The notes under the pieces were generated by a model. It searched no databases. It was given only the letters and a program-made list of their open reading frames with translations, and was not told the DNA's origin. From contig NW_003125913.1 in assembly GCF_000003605.2 (NCBI RefSeq), positions 54,862-96,398 on the forward strand: a stretch of DNA of 41,537 bases, given 5' to 3'. A program made the position numbers and the translations under genes. The DNA is from Saccoglossus kowalevskii. Lineage: Eukaryota > Hemichordata > Enteropneusta > Harrimaniidae. Positions 30,201 through 41,537 of the stretch are shown in pieces. The stretch's first letter is position 1; every line of letters starts with the position of its first letter.

Positions 30201-33200
30201 AGAGATCAATATTGACCAACTGTTGCAAATTGACATCTGATGCTGGTCAATTGCCACGTTGTCTTAACAAAGTTCTACCATGTGCACACAGAAGATGGGA
30301 GAACAAAGGCAACGGAAATTCAGGATGCTAATAAACAGATATGGATCGTTTGTGTATGTAACATACAACCAGGATAACAATATAAACACACTCGATGATT
30401 TCATTACGTAGTTAGCAAGGTATCGCTATGTTTGACTTTTGTTCTTGTCACTGGGAAAATCTCATGTGTAAGATACTAGAATGAGTGTACCCTCAGCTCA
30501 TGTCAATGGGGCACGGCAGTATTTTACTGTTTTATGGCAGCTCTGTTGAATGTGTGAAGAGCACTAAAACCTTTGTCAACACGAGTCGCAATAGTTCTGA
30601 ATGACCTTTTTTTTTCAAATGCAGTCTCATTGTTTTTGTAAATCGAAAAATCTAAAGTGGGGAAACTTTTCTAATCTACCGATCTCTTCAAAGAATTTCT
30701 ATTGGTTAATTATCCCCTTATATCTAGAATTGTTTACGGGGATTGAGTGAATGATATTTGTACAACATTTACGTAGGATCAACGCATCGAACTTTAACCC
30801 CTCGACGCTGTCCGATTTTGTTGGTGTTATGTATACCGTTCTATTGCTAAGCCGAGAAACAAGGTGTGTGACAGGGACAGGAAATTAAAAAAAATCCCTA
30901 TTACTATTATAAACTGACGACCTTCACGCATTGGACTTATTTGGGATAAAAGTGAGTGTCTAAGTACAGCAGTCACGTCGTAAATTTAAAGTGGTGTATC
31001 CCTTGTGGTGACCCACTTGGGACACAATCTGTCTCGTCAAATGTGACCAATGATTCACGAGTCTAGCCAGCTTACAAATTACCCACACAAAGTGATTCAC
31101 TCGTTGAACGCTGAACTATTCTAAACTTCGAGTTAGTTTATTGACCCCACCGCGTCTTACAACCAGGTTGGGACGAGCTGCGAACAGGGTCTCAAATAGC
31201 GGAGGGAGGTCAACCTCACGGTAGTACACCGCTGGTTTCCCCCCGGGCCCAAGAAGAGTAAAACCACAGATCAATATTGAATATTGTCAACAGAACCGAA
31301 CACAAAGCGGGAGTCAATAAAGCGAAAATATAAACCTACTTCAGTCGTTTTTACGATGCCTTATTTCGGTAATTCACAGCTAAGGTTTTATATCGTGGGT
31401 AAACATGGTATATCCACACATGGTTCGCCAACACATAGTTAATTAGACACTGCTGATAGATACGACTGAACATAAGTTGAAGAACACAGCACAATCGATT
31501 TATAGCTTTCATTATTGCAGATGCAGAGAAAATGAAGAAAAAAACATACGATGTAAAAAAGATTGGAGAAAACATGAACGCAATTCCGTTATAAATGTGA
31601 ATGAAGTATTTTCCCGGTGGCTATATATTTGTGATTATTTTGTCCTTCTAAAATGTTTACGATTTACCTGATTTTGGGGATCGATCTCCGTTAAATTGGG
31701 CATATCAACTTTAGTTGGGATTCTGTTTCAAATAGGGGTGTAAATATTTCGGAATGTGGAAGAACTGTTCACATTATTGCTCTCCTTCATTGTTTTTGTG
31801 CCAGATTTACTTCGTGAAGATATTGTTTTGTTTGTTTGTTTGTTTGTTTGTTTTTCTCTGTAATTTTGTTTCTGTATTTTTTCATCTGTGTGTAAGTCTT
31901 TGTTTTCTTCAAAATCATCTCTTCAGTTTCTAATGCTTAATCATTTTTTACAAAGTCATGGCAATGTGCTTGTATTCTGCCTTGATAGTAGCGGTATTGT
32001 CACTAGTCACCGAAATGGTTCGCTGAAATAACTAACCAATTAGCAACTGAGCACGTGTTCGCGTTCAACAAATCAAAATGCAATATGAACGTGTGTAGAT
32101 GAATATATTCGATTATAATTTCTCATCAACTAAAAGCCCAAGTTTTAGCTCACAGTTGAGTATTCGTTCCAAGAAACCGTGACATTTTAAGTTCTATTAC
32201 ATATGTACAATAACTGCTGTGATAGTCACAGCGCATGCGCATTAGTGACTTTCGTGTTCCACCAAACGAAAACAAACGCAAAAGCAACATGTTTAGTTTT
32301 TTTTGTTATAAATCATAATGCAATTTGGTCATAGACAACACTTGTTAACACTTTTCCCTGATACTCGAATTTGCGATACGTTACACCAGCACTGAATCGT
32401 AATGCGGAGTGATGTACAAGCAATCATCGAGAAATTGCTGGCCCGCATTGGATAAGTCTGCTGCGAGTATACGTTTCGTGATTACATATGCGGAGACGTT
32501 TCGAAGGAAAACGATACTTGTGGGATTCATGCTTTGCTGTGTGCATAGCTGACGTTAATGTGAATTAATGCCGACAGCTGTGCCGGTAACACAGTGGTTG
32601 ATACAATGCCATATGTTCTGAGGCCACGGCACACATCCCGTACTATGCTATTGAAATTGAATATCATGATCGCTATTCCAGAGCGAAAAAAAACTCGATC
32701 GGTCGTTGTGATTGAAAGTGAAAACTGTGGTAGGAATTTCTCGTTCAATAGGAGATGATCTATCTGGTCGGAAATATATGATATCATTCGATACAGCTAA
32801 TTTCTAAGATATGCTTGTTTCGTTTGCCGACAATCTCTAATGTAATGTAGTATCATCGAAATGTATTTGTGGCGCAGATGGTCACAATATTACAGTAGTA
32901 CACCTAACACTGACACCAAGCTATCATTGGATACGAACTACTAGTGAACAAAATGGTGGATATGATGACGTAATCTGACACATATATCATGTGACACAGA
33001 CGCACGGGGATGTTATTTTTGTGGTGCGTTTTTTTCGGAATATTAAAGGGTGGTGGCTACGATGATCGGGTCCCATGCTACATACAGCAATGGATATTTC
33101 TGACTGTAAAATGTGTAGTTTATTTACACATAATTAGAAGATACTGAACGCACGCGGTCGTGGCGAACACGGTATTCGAAAACAGGACACCACTTTTCTT

Positions 33201-36200
33201 AAATCAAGAATAACCGCCAGTGGCACTCATACATCAGTATCCTATAACCTCGCGCCCTTTAAGTCGTTTGTAACATTATTCAGTCAAGAAATGCTAAATT
33301 AATGTACGGTACTTACATGACCTTTGACATCCCTGTAGGTGATGAAGAATAGACGCGATCATCAGTGGAGATACGATGAAATAATACATCGTCACGCTGT
33401 GCAAACACTATGTACATAATTTTCAAAACCAGACAAACAAACACACAACTAATAATAATAACAATAACAACAACTATATACACACTCACAATATATATAT
33501 ATATATTATTATTATATTATAGTACAATTATTTAATGCAAACATTATATCCTGGAAAAGTACACTACGAACAAGCAAAATACCGCAGTTGCTCGTCCCTG
33601 CATTCTTTAATCAAACTTAAATCGCCTATGCTTTCTACCGACATATCACACATACTACCTCACATTATGAACTAGTCAACGGGTACACATTAGTTAGTCA
33701 TGAATATTTGTGGGCTTGCATTAAAAAAAAACTACAGCTTCATGGCAAATGAATATGGGCTGGGAGGGGAGTCGTATCTCGGGAAGGGGGATATCTTTCG
33801 CCTCCGACTCTCATACTGATTGTGCCAGGATCGATGGTGAGGGAGGTGGTGACGATGGGGTCACAATGAACTGTTCATCTTTGTGAAACGATTTGTGTTA
33901 CCCATGTCGCGTTGAACTATGTGTGGTCTGTCTCTAATATATAATGTCCTTCGTATTGAGGTGGGGTGTTTGACATTAACGTTACGATTGAAGGCTGTCA
34001 CGCTGCTGTTAGAACTAACACGGCAATACCAAGATTCCTTCGTCTCCAAAATAAACAATGCGCATAATATCATATCAACGTGATAGATGTGTTGACGTTC
34101 CTATTCAAGGCAAATAGTAGCAAATCACGTCAGTAATTAGGGGGTTTATCGCTACTAAAAACGCAGTGTTATCTGACAGCGGTTAACAGTTTTCAAAAGA
34201 ATTGGAATTCGTCCCACTCTCCAACCAAGTAGAGCGTACCATTTATTTCCCAAAGGTGGACAGGTGATACTTATTCAGAGAGTCGGGTAAAAGCTACCAC
34301 AGTGGAAACATGAAAGTCGAAAAGGAATGTTTTAGAAAAAAAAAACACACATTTTTGTACCGATAATTTGAATTGAAAGGGCTGATGAACCCGAAATTTG
34401 ACGAGCGTATTATATGATATTTATGGCCACAAGAACAAGGCGATTTTTATCGATCTGTTTTTTTTTTTTTTTGGCAACGTTCCACCCACCCGCCAGGAAG
34501 TCAGTTACCACTGTGGGAAACAACGCAGGTGTTGGAATAGGTTTATATGGTGAGACTGTTACAGTGCATGACACGTGATGTAATAATTAAATGTGTATTT
34601 GCGCATGCATTTTAGATTTCTGATACGTACTAATAAATCAAAAAAAGTCAGAGTTTGCGTGGTTAATTCTCAGCGAAACGACCACTGTTCAAAAAATCAT
34701 TCGCAATAATAATTCATGTGTGTGAACAAACATGGCGTCATAAAAATCGTCGTACAACTCTGTCAATTCTGTAATCTGTGGGTGCAAGGGTTATCGTGTT
34801 CTTACAAGTCATACAATTCATTCGTCACTGTTTAATCTAGTCTGTATCGTATATCAACGGGAAAAGACGTCACATGACTTATTGTCGAGAAGGTTTAATT
34901 ACCGACAAACGTCACTGATGTCCAATAAAAAAAATGGTTGACATTGAATACATGTACATAACCTGTACAGGCACATATCCCATAGGGCGCCACACATGGT
35001 ATGATATGTGTTTACCATAACGTAAATATGGATGCAATTTAAACGGAACGGCAGTTGACTAAAATGACAATGTGAAAATTTTTGTAGAAATACAATTCTG
35101 TGAAATCAATTGCTGTACAGACGGTATCCAATAGTAGCTGAGGGAAAGAGGGTGAGTTACGGATTACTGAATTACGGTGGTAAATTGCTGAAACTGGACC
35201 ACGAACACATAAGAAGGGTCGGTTTCGTACAAACTCGCACGTAACTGTAGTTTCACTGTGATGGCTCACACTCGCCACATGCCGTGTATGCATTGTCAAG
35301 TGAGCAAAACGTGTTGTGCTAAAAATATCTGGCGCAGAATACCGTATAGTGCCATACTATACCCATACCTACTTACAGTGTCACAAAGCATGTGAACACA
35401 TCGACTCACCCAGCGGAAACAATTTGCGACATTCGTCTGCTTCCACTCCCCGACTCAGCTTGTACTTGTAAAAAAAAAATAAAAAAAATAAAAACATTTT
35501 TGTGAGAGAGAAACTTTCCGGTATTGATTTCTTGCCGTACAATCGTGCCACAGAATCCACATTTCATTACGTATTGGTTTCAGGAAACTGTTTAGTTGTT
35601 GGGTTTGACTCAGTGCGGGATCCACTTTATCAGCATCGCTGTCTTCGAAGATTGTAACATCTTTTTATTGTATGTATGTACGATCACATGTTCCTTGTCT
35701 AGTATCTCGATATGAGGTAAATTTAATGTCACGTCATAATCTTATATAATTTGAAAATAGTTAAAGTAAAATACTAAGACATGTTTTATCTGCCACTTTC
35801 CTATGAATGTCGGGATAGCTCTGACAGGTGGTTGCCGACTGAATAATATTAATGTCACATCATTCGTATTTCACAAATTTAAATATGATTCCATTAACAT
35901 TTTAACTGTTATTCGGCCTTGTACGACGTCAAATCTGCACACCGTATGACGATTAACCAATCTCTCCACTGCCAAATCGACTCTTCTGCTGGTGCCGTGT
36001 TTCTAATACAAAATGTCCACACGATATTGTATGTGTTCGTGACACTACAATGCGGTTCATTTTTTGGCCTTGACTTGGCGCAGTAATTTGTTATCGCCAA
36101 CGCAATTAGGGATTACCCTCACATCGCCCGTAGTTTAAGAACTTGGCACATTCTTTGAAAGTTCCTGATTGTAGATTGCACATCGATGTCATGAACAGGT

Positions 36201-39200
36201 TTTTAAGGAGAATAATAAACACTAAACTAACGCAATACGTAATAGGCACTTCGCTATGTGTTTGAGTAGGGAAATGTGAGTTCGCAATTTGTAGTTTTTA
36301 TTTGAACGTCGTGTGACTTTGCAAAATACGAGAATACGTTTCCCATCAAACCTGGGCATATCGTCCGTAGTTTACTTACACTCTGAGAACTGTTTATGGG
36401 GCTTGTTACTAAACAAAAACAAAGGAACCACAGGGAAATACACCGCTAACAAGAAACAGCACTTTACAGCAAACTATAGCATTCTATTTATGAAATAAAT
36501 TGCTTCCAGGGGCAAGAAACCGATATTTGCCCGTTACAAACGAAATCCTAAGAGTCTATGGCTGGAACACAATCGAGGTCGACCACTGACCGAACTGAAG
36601 TATCGCAACAAGCAGTCAAATCCGTGTTTGTTAATTCTTTTCTCAAGGGCACACAAGGGGCATTGGATGAATTGAATGGACGAATCGTAATTCTATACCC
36701 CAACTCGCTCCATTATTTTGTTTGCTAAAAGCTAACATTTCAGTTGCTTCGAACCGTAACAAAGTTGTTGTCGTCCTCATTTTACTGTGCCAGATGATGG
36801 ATAGAGCGATGAGTGCTACTTAAACCTGCCCAACAGCGTTATCATATACTTTACCCACAATGGTATCATTCAGATCGAAAAAGCAGACTACAATTTCCGA
36901 CTGAAAGTTGTTAAAATAAAGTTTTTAAATTAAAACCTTGAAATAGATTGTACTAGCATCACAGTTATTAAAACATCTGACGATAGTTTCTGAACTACTT
37001 TGTACCAAGTCTCAGAAAGTACAATATAAAGTCATTTCAGGTTAATATACCAAACGTTTCACACGCAATTTGAAAATTGTATATTCTGTGCCTGTCCACA
37101 TTTGGTCCAATTCCTGAATGTCGTGAAATAGTTAAATCAAATATTTGTGCACGCCGTATCGCTATTGGACGATACAAGGACGCAGCAAGTACAACTTTTT
37201 CTCTCAGTAACAAGGTGTTTACCCATCAACATCTTGAATGTAAAAATCACGTATGTCAGCATTTTATGATATGCGTATGTGTGTTGGGTTTTTCATTACG
37301 TCCAGGCTGACCACTCGAGACGATAGATGTATGTCAAGTAATAATACCCAGTCAAATTTCAGTAGTCACGTGATCTGAAGTAATGTTTCTGTCTCATATA
37401 ATGTTAACTTGGATAGCTGCATCGGCAGACATATTATACAGTAGTTTTTATTTTTGCAATACGCATGAAAGAAACGCAAGGTGGTTTCTTGGAGTCGCTT
37501 GAAAGATAACACCGTGTAGAGATACTGGGATCGATCCCCGGGTTCGATCCCCAAGGAATACATATTACTCGTGTTATTTGAACTATTCTTGTGAATAATT
37601 ATCGTCCCTTTCCGTCAAGGGATTTGAACTAGTCACTATAGTGGAACTCTTTTTTTCAGTTTGACCAAAAAAAAACTAGATTAAAACTCAAAACCCGACA
37701 AATGCGCAACGCCACTGTAAGATGACGCGCTCCCTGTCACGCCACGTCGCACTGCGCCAAGAAATGACAGCTTCAGTGAACGCGCTCTTACAATGACTAG
37801 TTGGACAATATATTGTACGTCGAGATGATGGTTGCACGAATATTTCATTTTCCGGGTAACCCAATCCTTGACGAATTCACGAATAAGCAATGTACTCATC
37901 CCGATAAGCCTTACCTAGCCCAAGGGGTGATACCATCGTCTCGCGAGACGACCACCCATACACAAAATGGTGCCTTCAATGTCACACTTTGTGAGCGGAG
38001 GTAGTCGTCTCAATACCTTCACCATTCGGAATGTTACCACGAGACAGACAGCTGTCAACGTCGTTTCAGTTCAGCTGCTAACACCGTCAAAGTAAGTTCT
38101 AGTGTACATTACAGCTTGAGATGAGGGAGCCATACTCGTCTCTTCATCTACGCCCGAGTACCGATTAGACTCCCAATCCACGGCCCCTACGTTATAAAGT
38201 GATAGAAAATGGAATCATTGTCATGTCTGAATATTCACTAAATCATAGACGATCACAAAAAACCTATCTCAAGTTCTATATATATGCTAAATCCGCCTTT
38301 CCCATTTACATTGGATAGCTCGCACTTTTAAAAACAATTGAATTCCCCCCTCCCGTTTGAAAAAAACACACCTTTCTTTGAAAATGTAAACACAGGATTT
38401 TACAATAAAAACACAACAAGGTCAGCATAATGGTTCGTGTAGCTTTGTTCAAAGTTGACTCTAAAATGCCTGTCTGCGACTGTAATGCTTTGTCACAACA
38501 CTTGGCTGCTTTCTTATAATTCCTTTCTCTCCTTTTTCTTCAATTTGAGAGACCGATAAGTGATGTCATGACCTTTTACCGAGTAATACTGATCGAAATA
38601 ACAGGATCATCTCAGTTAACAATACGTTTCAAAATAGTCCAAATTCTTAGGGACGTTCACACTTCACTTAGTCCATTCTCAGCCTCTATTCTTCTGTTCC
38701 TCGATGATTGCACTGATAAAATGCCTGTCACAAAACCCAATGTTGAACCACTGTGTCATGCACGTTAATTTGTTAGCATCATTCAAGTTGTCAGACGTTG
38801 TACTTCAAGAACTGGCTGCTAAATGACACCACTTACACGCATGTTGCGACATAGAGGGCGCTCATTGCAGGACATTTTGGTGCAATGGCACCTGTAATAT
38901 ACATTGTCTATTAGTTATCTGTTGAGACGAAGTTCGAAAATGACGATTATTAATTCGAGCTACATCCTTTCGTGTGTGTCAATTTTGTTTTCGTTTTGAT
39001 AAATATGACCGTCCAGCGGCCATTTTTACTTTAACGAGACTACAACCGGTTCTGAGAGATGATCGAGTCGATTTCATTATGTTTTGGTATTTTATCAAGA
39101 TCCGATACATGATTGCTGATTGGTGGTAGTGATACGATATCAACCTAAGCTTGTTACATAATCTGATCTAATGTGGCTGTCTAGCGGCCATTTTGATAAT

Positions 39201-41280
39201 CAAAGCATTAAACACCAAAACTTGGGCCTGTCTGCAACCAACTGCATGAAATGACTCACCCTATTTTTATCGAACTTGGTGACAATATATATAAGGTTGT
39301 AGATATAGATGCACATTGTCATTTTTCGGGATCCAATTCGAAGACCGACTGACGGCAATTATTTGTCAATATGCTACTTTTTTCACTTGATCAACACAAT
39401 AGTGACTTCATATTCTACTATTGCCAGGGACTATGTCATTTACTTGTTCACAGGCAAGGGCGGACTGATTCTCTGTGCGTTCAGGAAAAATCCCACAGAA
39501 TGGCCGCCCGGTCTAAGGCCGTCGGGCTTCAGCACTAATTGTTCCAAACTGTAATAGCCAACATTCAGAATGACTACTCAGAGTAATTATTGGTGGCAAA
39601 GTCAGTTACAAATAACCGTAGTGTAGATATTTATGTATAAAAACAATGTCTAGATGTTCAGTTTTGTTTAGGAGATGCTAGTGATTTTTTAGTCGTTTTT
39701 GAATATTAGTGTTATTGAGGTCGGGAATAAACAATCATAAATACTAGTAGTTTATCTGCGTGGGATTTGTTATGACAGACAATGTAGCACTATTGCCCAT
39801 CCCCGGTTTTTGAGCGGGCCTATTGACGGGAAAGTCTACCGTCGTTCTTTTTTTTTGTCCCAGTCCCTCCCTAACGATCGTGTGTTGTGTGATGACAACT
39901 ATCATTTAACGCGCATTATACTAACAATATGGACATTATTTTTCTAGTATGCCCAAGAGGTTGTAAGACTTGTTCCACATTCAATGGTTGTATCACGTGT
40001 CGTCCAAGGCTATTCCTACTTTTGCATCGAAGTGATATGAAACACATTGGTATATGTACGCATGCGTGTCCTATTGGTTTCTATGGGCAACGAGGGGTGG
40101 ATATGAGCAGATGTTACAGTAAGTTGATGTCACTGTATCACCAATGACAATGATAGTTTGGATTCTCGCCGAACATAAACAAAGACAAGTTATGAAACAC
40201 AACATTCAGATTCCTACAAATTCCGACGGGAATTCAAGATGGCCGCCAATATAATAAATATTGATAAACTAGTTGCATTCGGTACCAGACAGCGCCCATA
40301 GCGGGGAATATATTCAATTATTCTTTTCGCCTTATACCAATAGTAATGTTACATTTTGTGTTTCTCTATTTGTTTTACAGGATGCCGTGTTGACAATTGC
40401 GAGGAGTGTTTCAGTCGAAATTTCTGTACACGTTGCAAGTCGCCATATTTTTTGTGTAATGGAGAATGTGTGGAAAGTTGCCCGGATGGAACGTACCCGG
40501 ATGAGAAAACAGGCGAGTGTAGACGGACAGGTAAACGATCACGCGCAAATGCCGCTAATATGCTTTGTAGTTTATAATTAGCTTTTAAAATATAACATTT
40601 TCATTAATGGTGTTATCATTTTCAAATTACAAATTACACCTCTCTTAACAGGCTGAGTCGCACCAAGCTTTATTAAAACACGCTTATGTTTCAATAGGTT
40701 TTGATGTTGATTTCATTTACAATGTCATGTAAATTTCACTAATTTACCGCGCACCTATCACACTATAGCATTGCATCAGCCACACAAGCCAGTCACCAAT
40801 CACATTTCTAAAATCAGTAATTTAGAGTATGGAAAATAAATGTGGTTTAAATTATCTTGCTTGATTGCAAAGCTCATACGGTTAAATGAGTTCCATAAAG
40901 ACAATTGCTTAAACTCTTCTAACACAGTCTAATACGGGTGTCGCCACCACACATATACATTAGCAGCTGTAATCATATGGGACATTCGACAAACTGCGAA
41001 AGTGTCTAGATTGACCACAATACATACAATGCCAGTATAATGATAGTAATAAGCACATCGTTTTAATTATTTCTCTGTCTTTGTTTATTTGTAGTTGACT
41101 GCGAAGTCGCCACATGGAGTGGTTGGGGAATGTGTTTAAAAATGGCTAAAACTTGTGGCTTTAAATGGGGACTTGAGACACGAACGAGAGAAGTGTTAAT
41201 TCAGCCAACTTTCAACGGAAGATACTGTCCGACAATAACAGAGTCAAGACAATGCCGAATGAAACCAAGACATTGTCCAG
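27103..41280 (+). CDS. R-spondin, secreted Wnt agonist (3' end outside window)
   Basis: R-spondins are secreted proteins that bridge LGR4/5/6 and the ZNRF3/RNF43 ligases, clearing the ligases and raising Frizzled levels. Visible coding exons: 27103-27202 (signal peptide), 39948-40118 (furin-like 1), 40381-40530 (furin-like 2) and 41095-41280 (TSP1). All joins are phase 1, giving 202 complete residues plus one base. The domain order and one-domain-per-exon layout match vertebrate RSPO1-4. The furin-like 2 hairpin CFSRNFC keeps both Phe residues that contact LGRs. The basic C-terminal tail and stop are missing because the window ends first. With one copy I cannot assign it to RSPO1, 2, 3 or 4. 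Confidence 0.93.
27950..28985. repeat. 60-bp minisatellite, 17 copies
   Basis: Unit: TATAGATCATAAGATCACAC, then CAGTCCACGCCATGGTACCA, then GTACTATACACATACCAATA. There are about 17 copies with high identity. Copy 2 has a small ACCAGT insertion, copy 10 to 11 a short deletion. The pairs at 28141-28260 and 28261-28380 are nearly identical as 120-bp blocks (sharing CATAACAACA and TAGTCC), a higher-order repeat. Units stay in frame, so ORFs of 89 and 118 codons appear, but they are repeat translation. Confidence 0.97.
31827..31850. repeat. (TTTG)6 microsatellite
   Basis: Six perfect TTTG units. A similar (TTTG)5 lies at 17705-17724. Confidence 0.95.
38940..39360. repeat. Degenerate dispersed repeat with GCGGCCATTTT blocks
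   Basis: GTCCAGCGGCCATTTTTACT near 39012 and GTCTAGCGGCCATTTTGATA near 39178 are about 170 bp apart in the same orientation. Each is followed by AT-rich DNA with a TTATCAAGATC or TTTATCGAACTTGG motif. This looks like two diverged units of a dispersed repeat. Ends are uncertain. Confidence 0.35.
39948..40118 (+). CDS. R-spondin coding exon, furin-like repeat 1
   Basis: Acceptor TTATTTTTCTAG, phase 1. CPRGCKTCSTFNGCITCRPR, then LFLLLHRSDMKHIGIC, then CPIGFYGQRGVDMSRCY. Cysteine spacing and NGC, LF..L, GxC and DM..C motifs match RSPO family repeat 1. The Arg that contacts ZNRF3/RNF43 (Arg66 of human RSPO1) is present in LHRSD. The partner Gln (Gln71) is His here (MKHIG). Donor TACA|GTAAGT, phase 1. 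Confidence 0.95.
40381..40530 (+). CDS. R-spondin coding exon, furin-like repeat 2
   Basis: Acceptor TTTGTTTTACAG. CRVDNCEECFSRNFCTRCKS, then FLCNGECVESCPDGTYPDEK, then GECRRT. FSRNF preserves the two LGR-binding Phe residues (FSHNF in human RSPO1). Donor ACAG|GTAAAC, phase 1. Length 150 nt. Confidence 0.95.
41095..41280 (+). CDS. R-spondin coding exon, thrombospondin type 1 domain
   Basis: Acceptor TTGTTTATTTGTAG. DCEVATWSGWGMC, then TCGFKWGLETRTREVLIQP, then YCPTITESRQCRMKPRHCP. The WSGW motif is a standard C-mannosylation site. TSP1 domains of R-spondins bind heparan sulphate. Donor CCAG|GTGAGT, phase 1, so at least one more exon follows to the right. Confidence 0.94.
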
Positions 41281-41537
41281 GTGAGTTAAAGTTAACCACT
41301 AGAAATCTCAATTATGCCCCAGGAAGTATTTACAGTTGGGTGAATGTTCAGATCGCATTAGGTGTTCATTCATGTGATTGCAATACATATACAAGCATAC
41401 TACTTTCCATGTAGGATTCGCAGGTTGCAATATTACTTAGTATGCACCAGAATACACTGACTTACACAATGGTATGTAAATACTCCTCAGTGACAATACA
41501 GTATGTAATTATAATTCACAAATGAACTGGATTACGA
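41281..41537. other. R-spondin intron after the TSP1 exon
   Basis: From the donor GTGAGTTAAAG to the window edge. No coding signal is visible; the tail exon must lie further right. Confidence 0.7.

Larger units (their letters stand above)
27203..39947 (+). other. R-spondin intron 1 (12.7 kb)
   Basis: It contains a large 60-bp minisatellite (about 27950-28985), (TTTG)6 at 31827-31850, an AT run near 33490-33506 and a degenerate repeat at about 38940-39360. Otherwise I see no gene on either strand. The ORFs are short and unlike known proteins. Vertebrate RSPO first introns are also long. Confidence 0.65.

Noticed and set aside
37538-37552. GGTTCGATCCC resembling a tRNA B box
   Set aside because: No matching A box, no cloverleaf and no paired T stem. 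At most a SINE remnant.
40273-40581. 102-codon ORF over the furin-like 2 exon
   Set aside because: Wrong frame; the cysteine-rich frame with matching splice phases is the real one.

Overview
The window is nuclear DNA of an intron-rich, AT-rich animal. It has canonical GT-AG introns, many short inverted-repeat elements and minisatellites, and genes recognisable by close protein similarity to vertebrate families. The presence of an R-spondin and the repeat content suggest a marine invertebrate, such as an invertebrate deuterostome or a lophotrochozoan. The sequence alone does not fix the species.

Three protein-coding genes are visible. RNF146 (minus strand, about 3870-5443) encodes a RING + WWE ubiquitin ligase. 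EIF3E (plus strand, 5996-16953, 12 coding exons, 446 residues) encodes subunit e of translation initiation factor 3. An R-spondin gene (plus strand) begins with a probable signal-peptide exon at 27103-27202. After a 12.7 kb intron it continues with furin-like 1 (39948-40118), furin-like 2 (40381-40530) and TSP1 (41095-41280) exons. Its C-terminal tail lies beyond the window.

Layout: 1-1013 is a 29/30-bp minisatellite. 1014-3869 is gene-poor. 3870-5443 is RNF146. 5444-5995 is a 552-bp divergent promoter interval. 5996-17670 is EIF3E with its probable 3' end; its introns carry several repeats, a transposon-like relic, and a minus-strand exon relic of an unidentified gene. 17671-27102 is a gene-less interval with inverted-repeat elements. 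27103 to the end is the R-spondin gene, with a 17-copy 60-bp minisatellite in intron 1.

The main biological point is the gene order RNF146 - EIF3E - R-spondin. In humans RNF146 lies near RSPO3 (6q22.33) and EIF3E lies next to RSPO2 (8q23.1). A single block holding all three looks like the state before genome duplication, from which the two vertebrate loci kept complementary neighbours. RNF146 (Axin turnover after tankyrase PARylation) and R-spondin (removal of ZNRF3/RNF43) both raise Wnt/beta-catenin signalling, so two Wnt potentiators flank a housekeeping translation gene.
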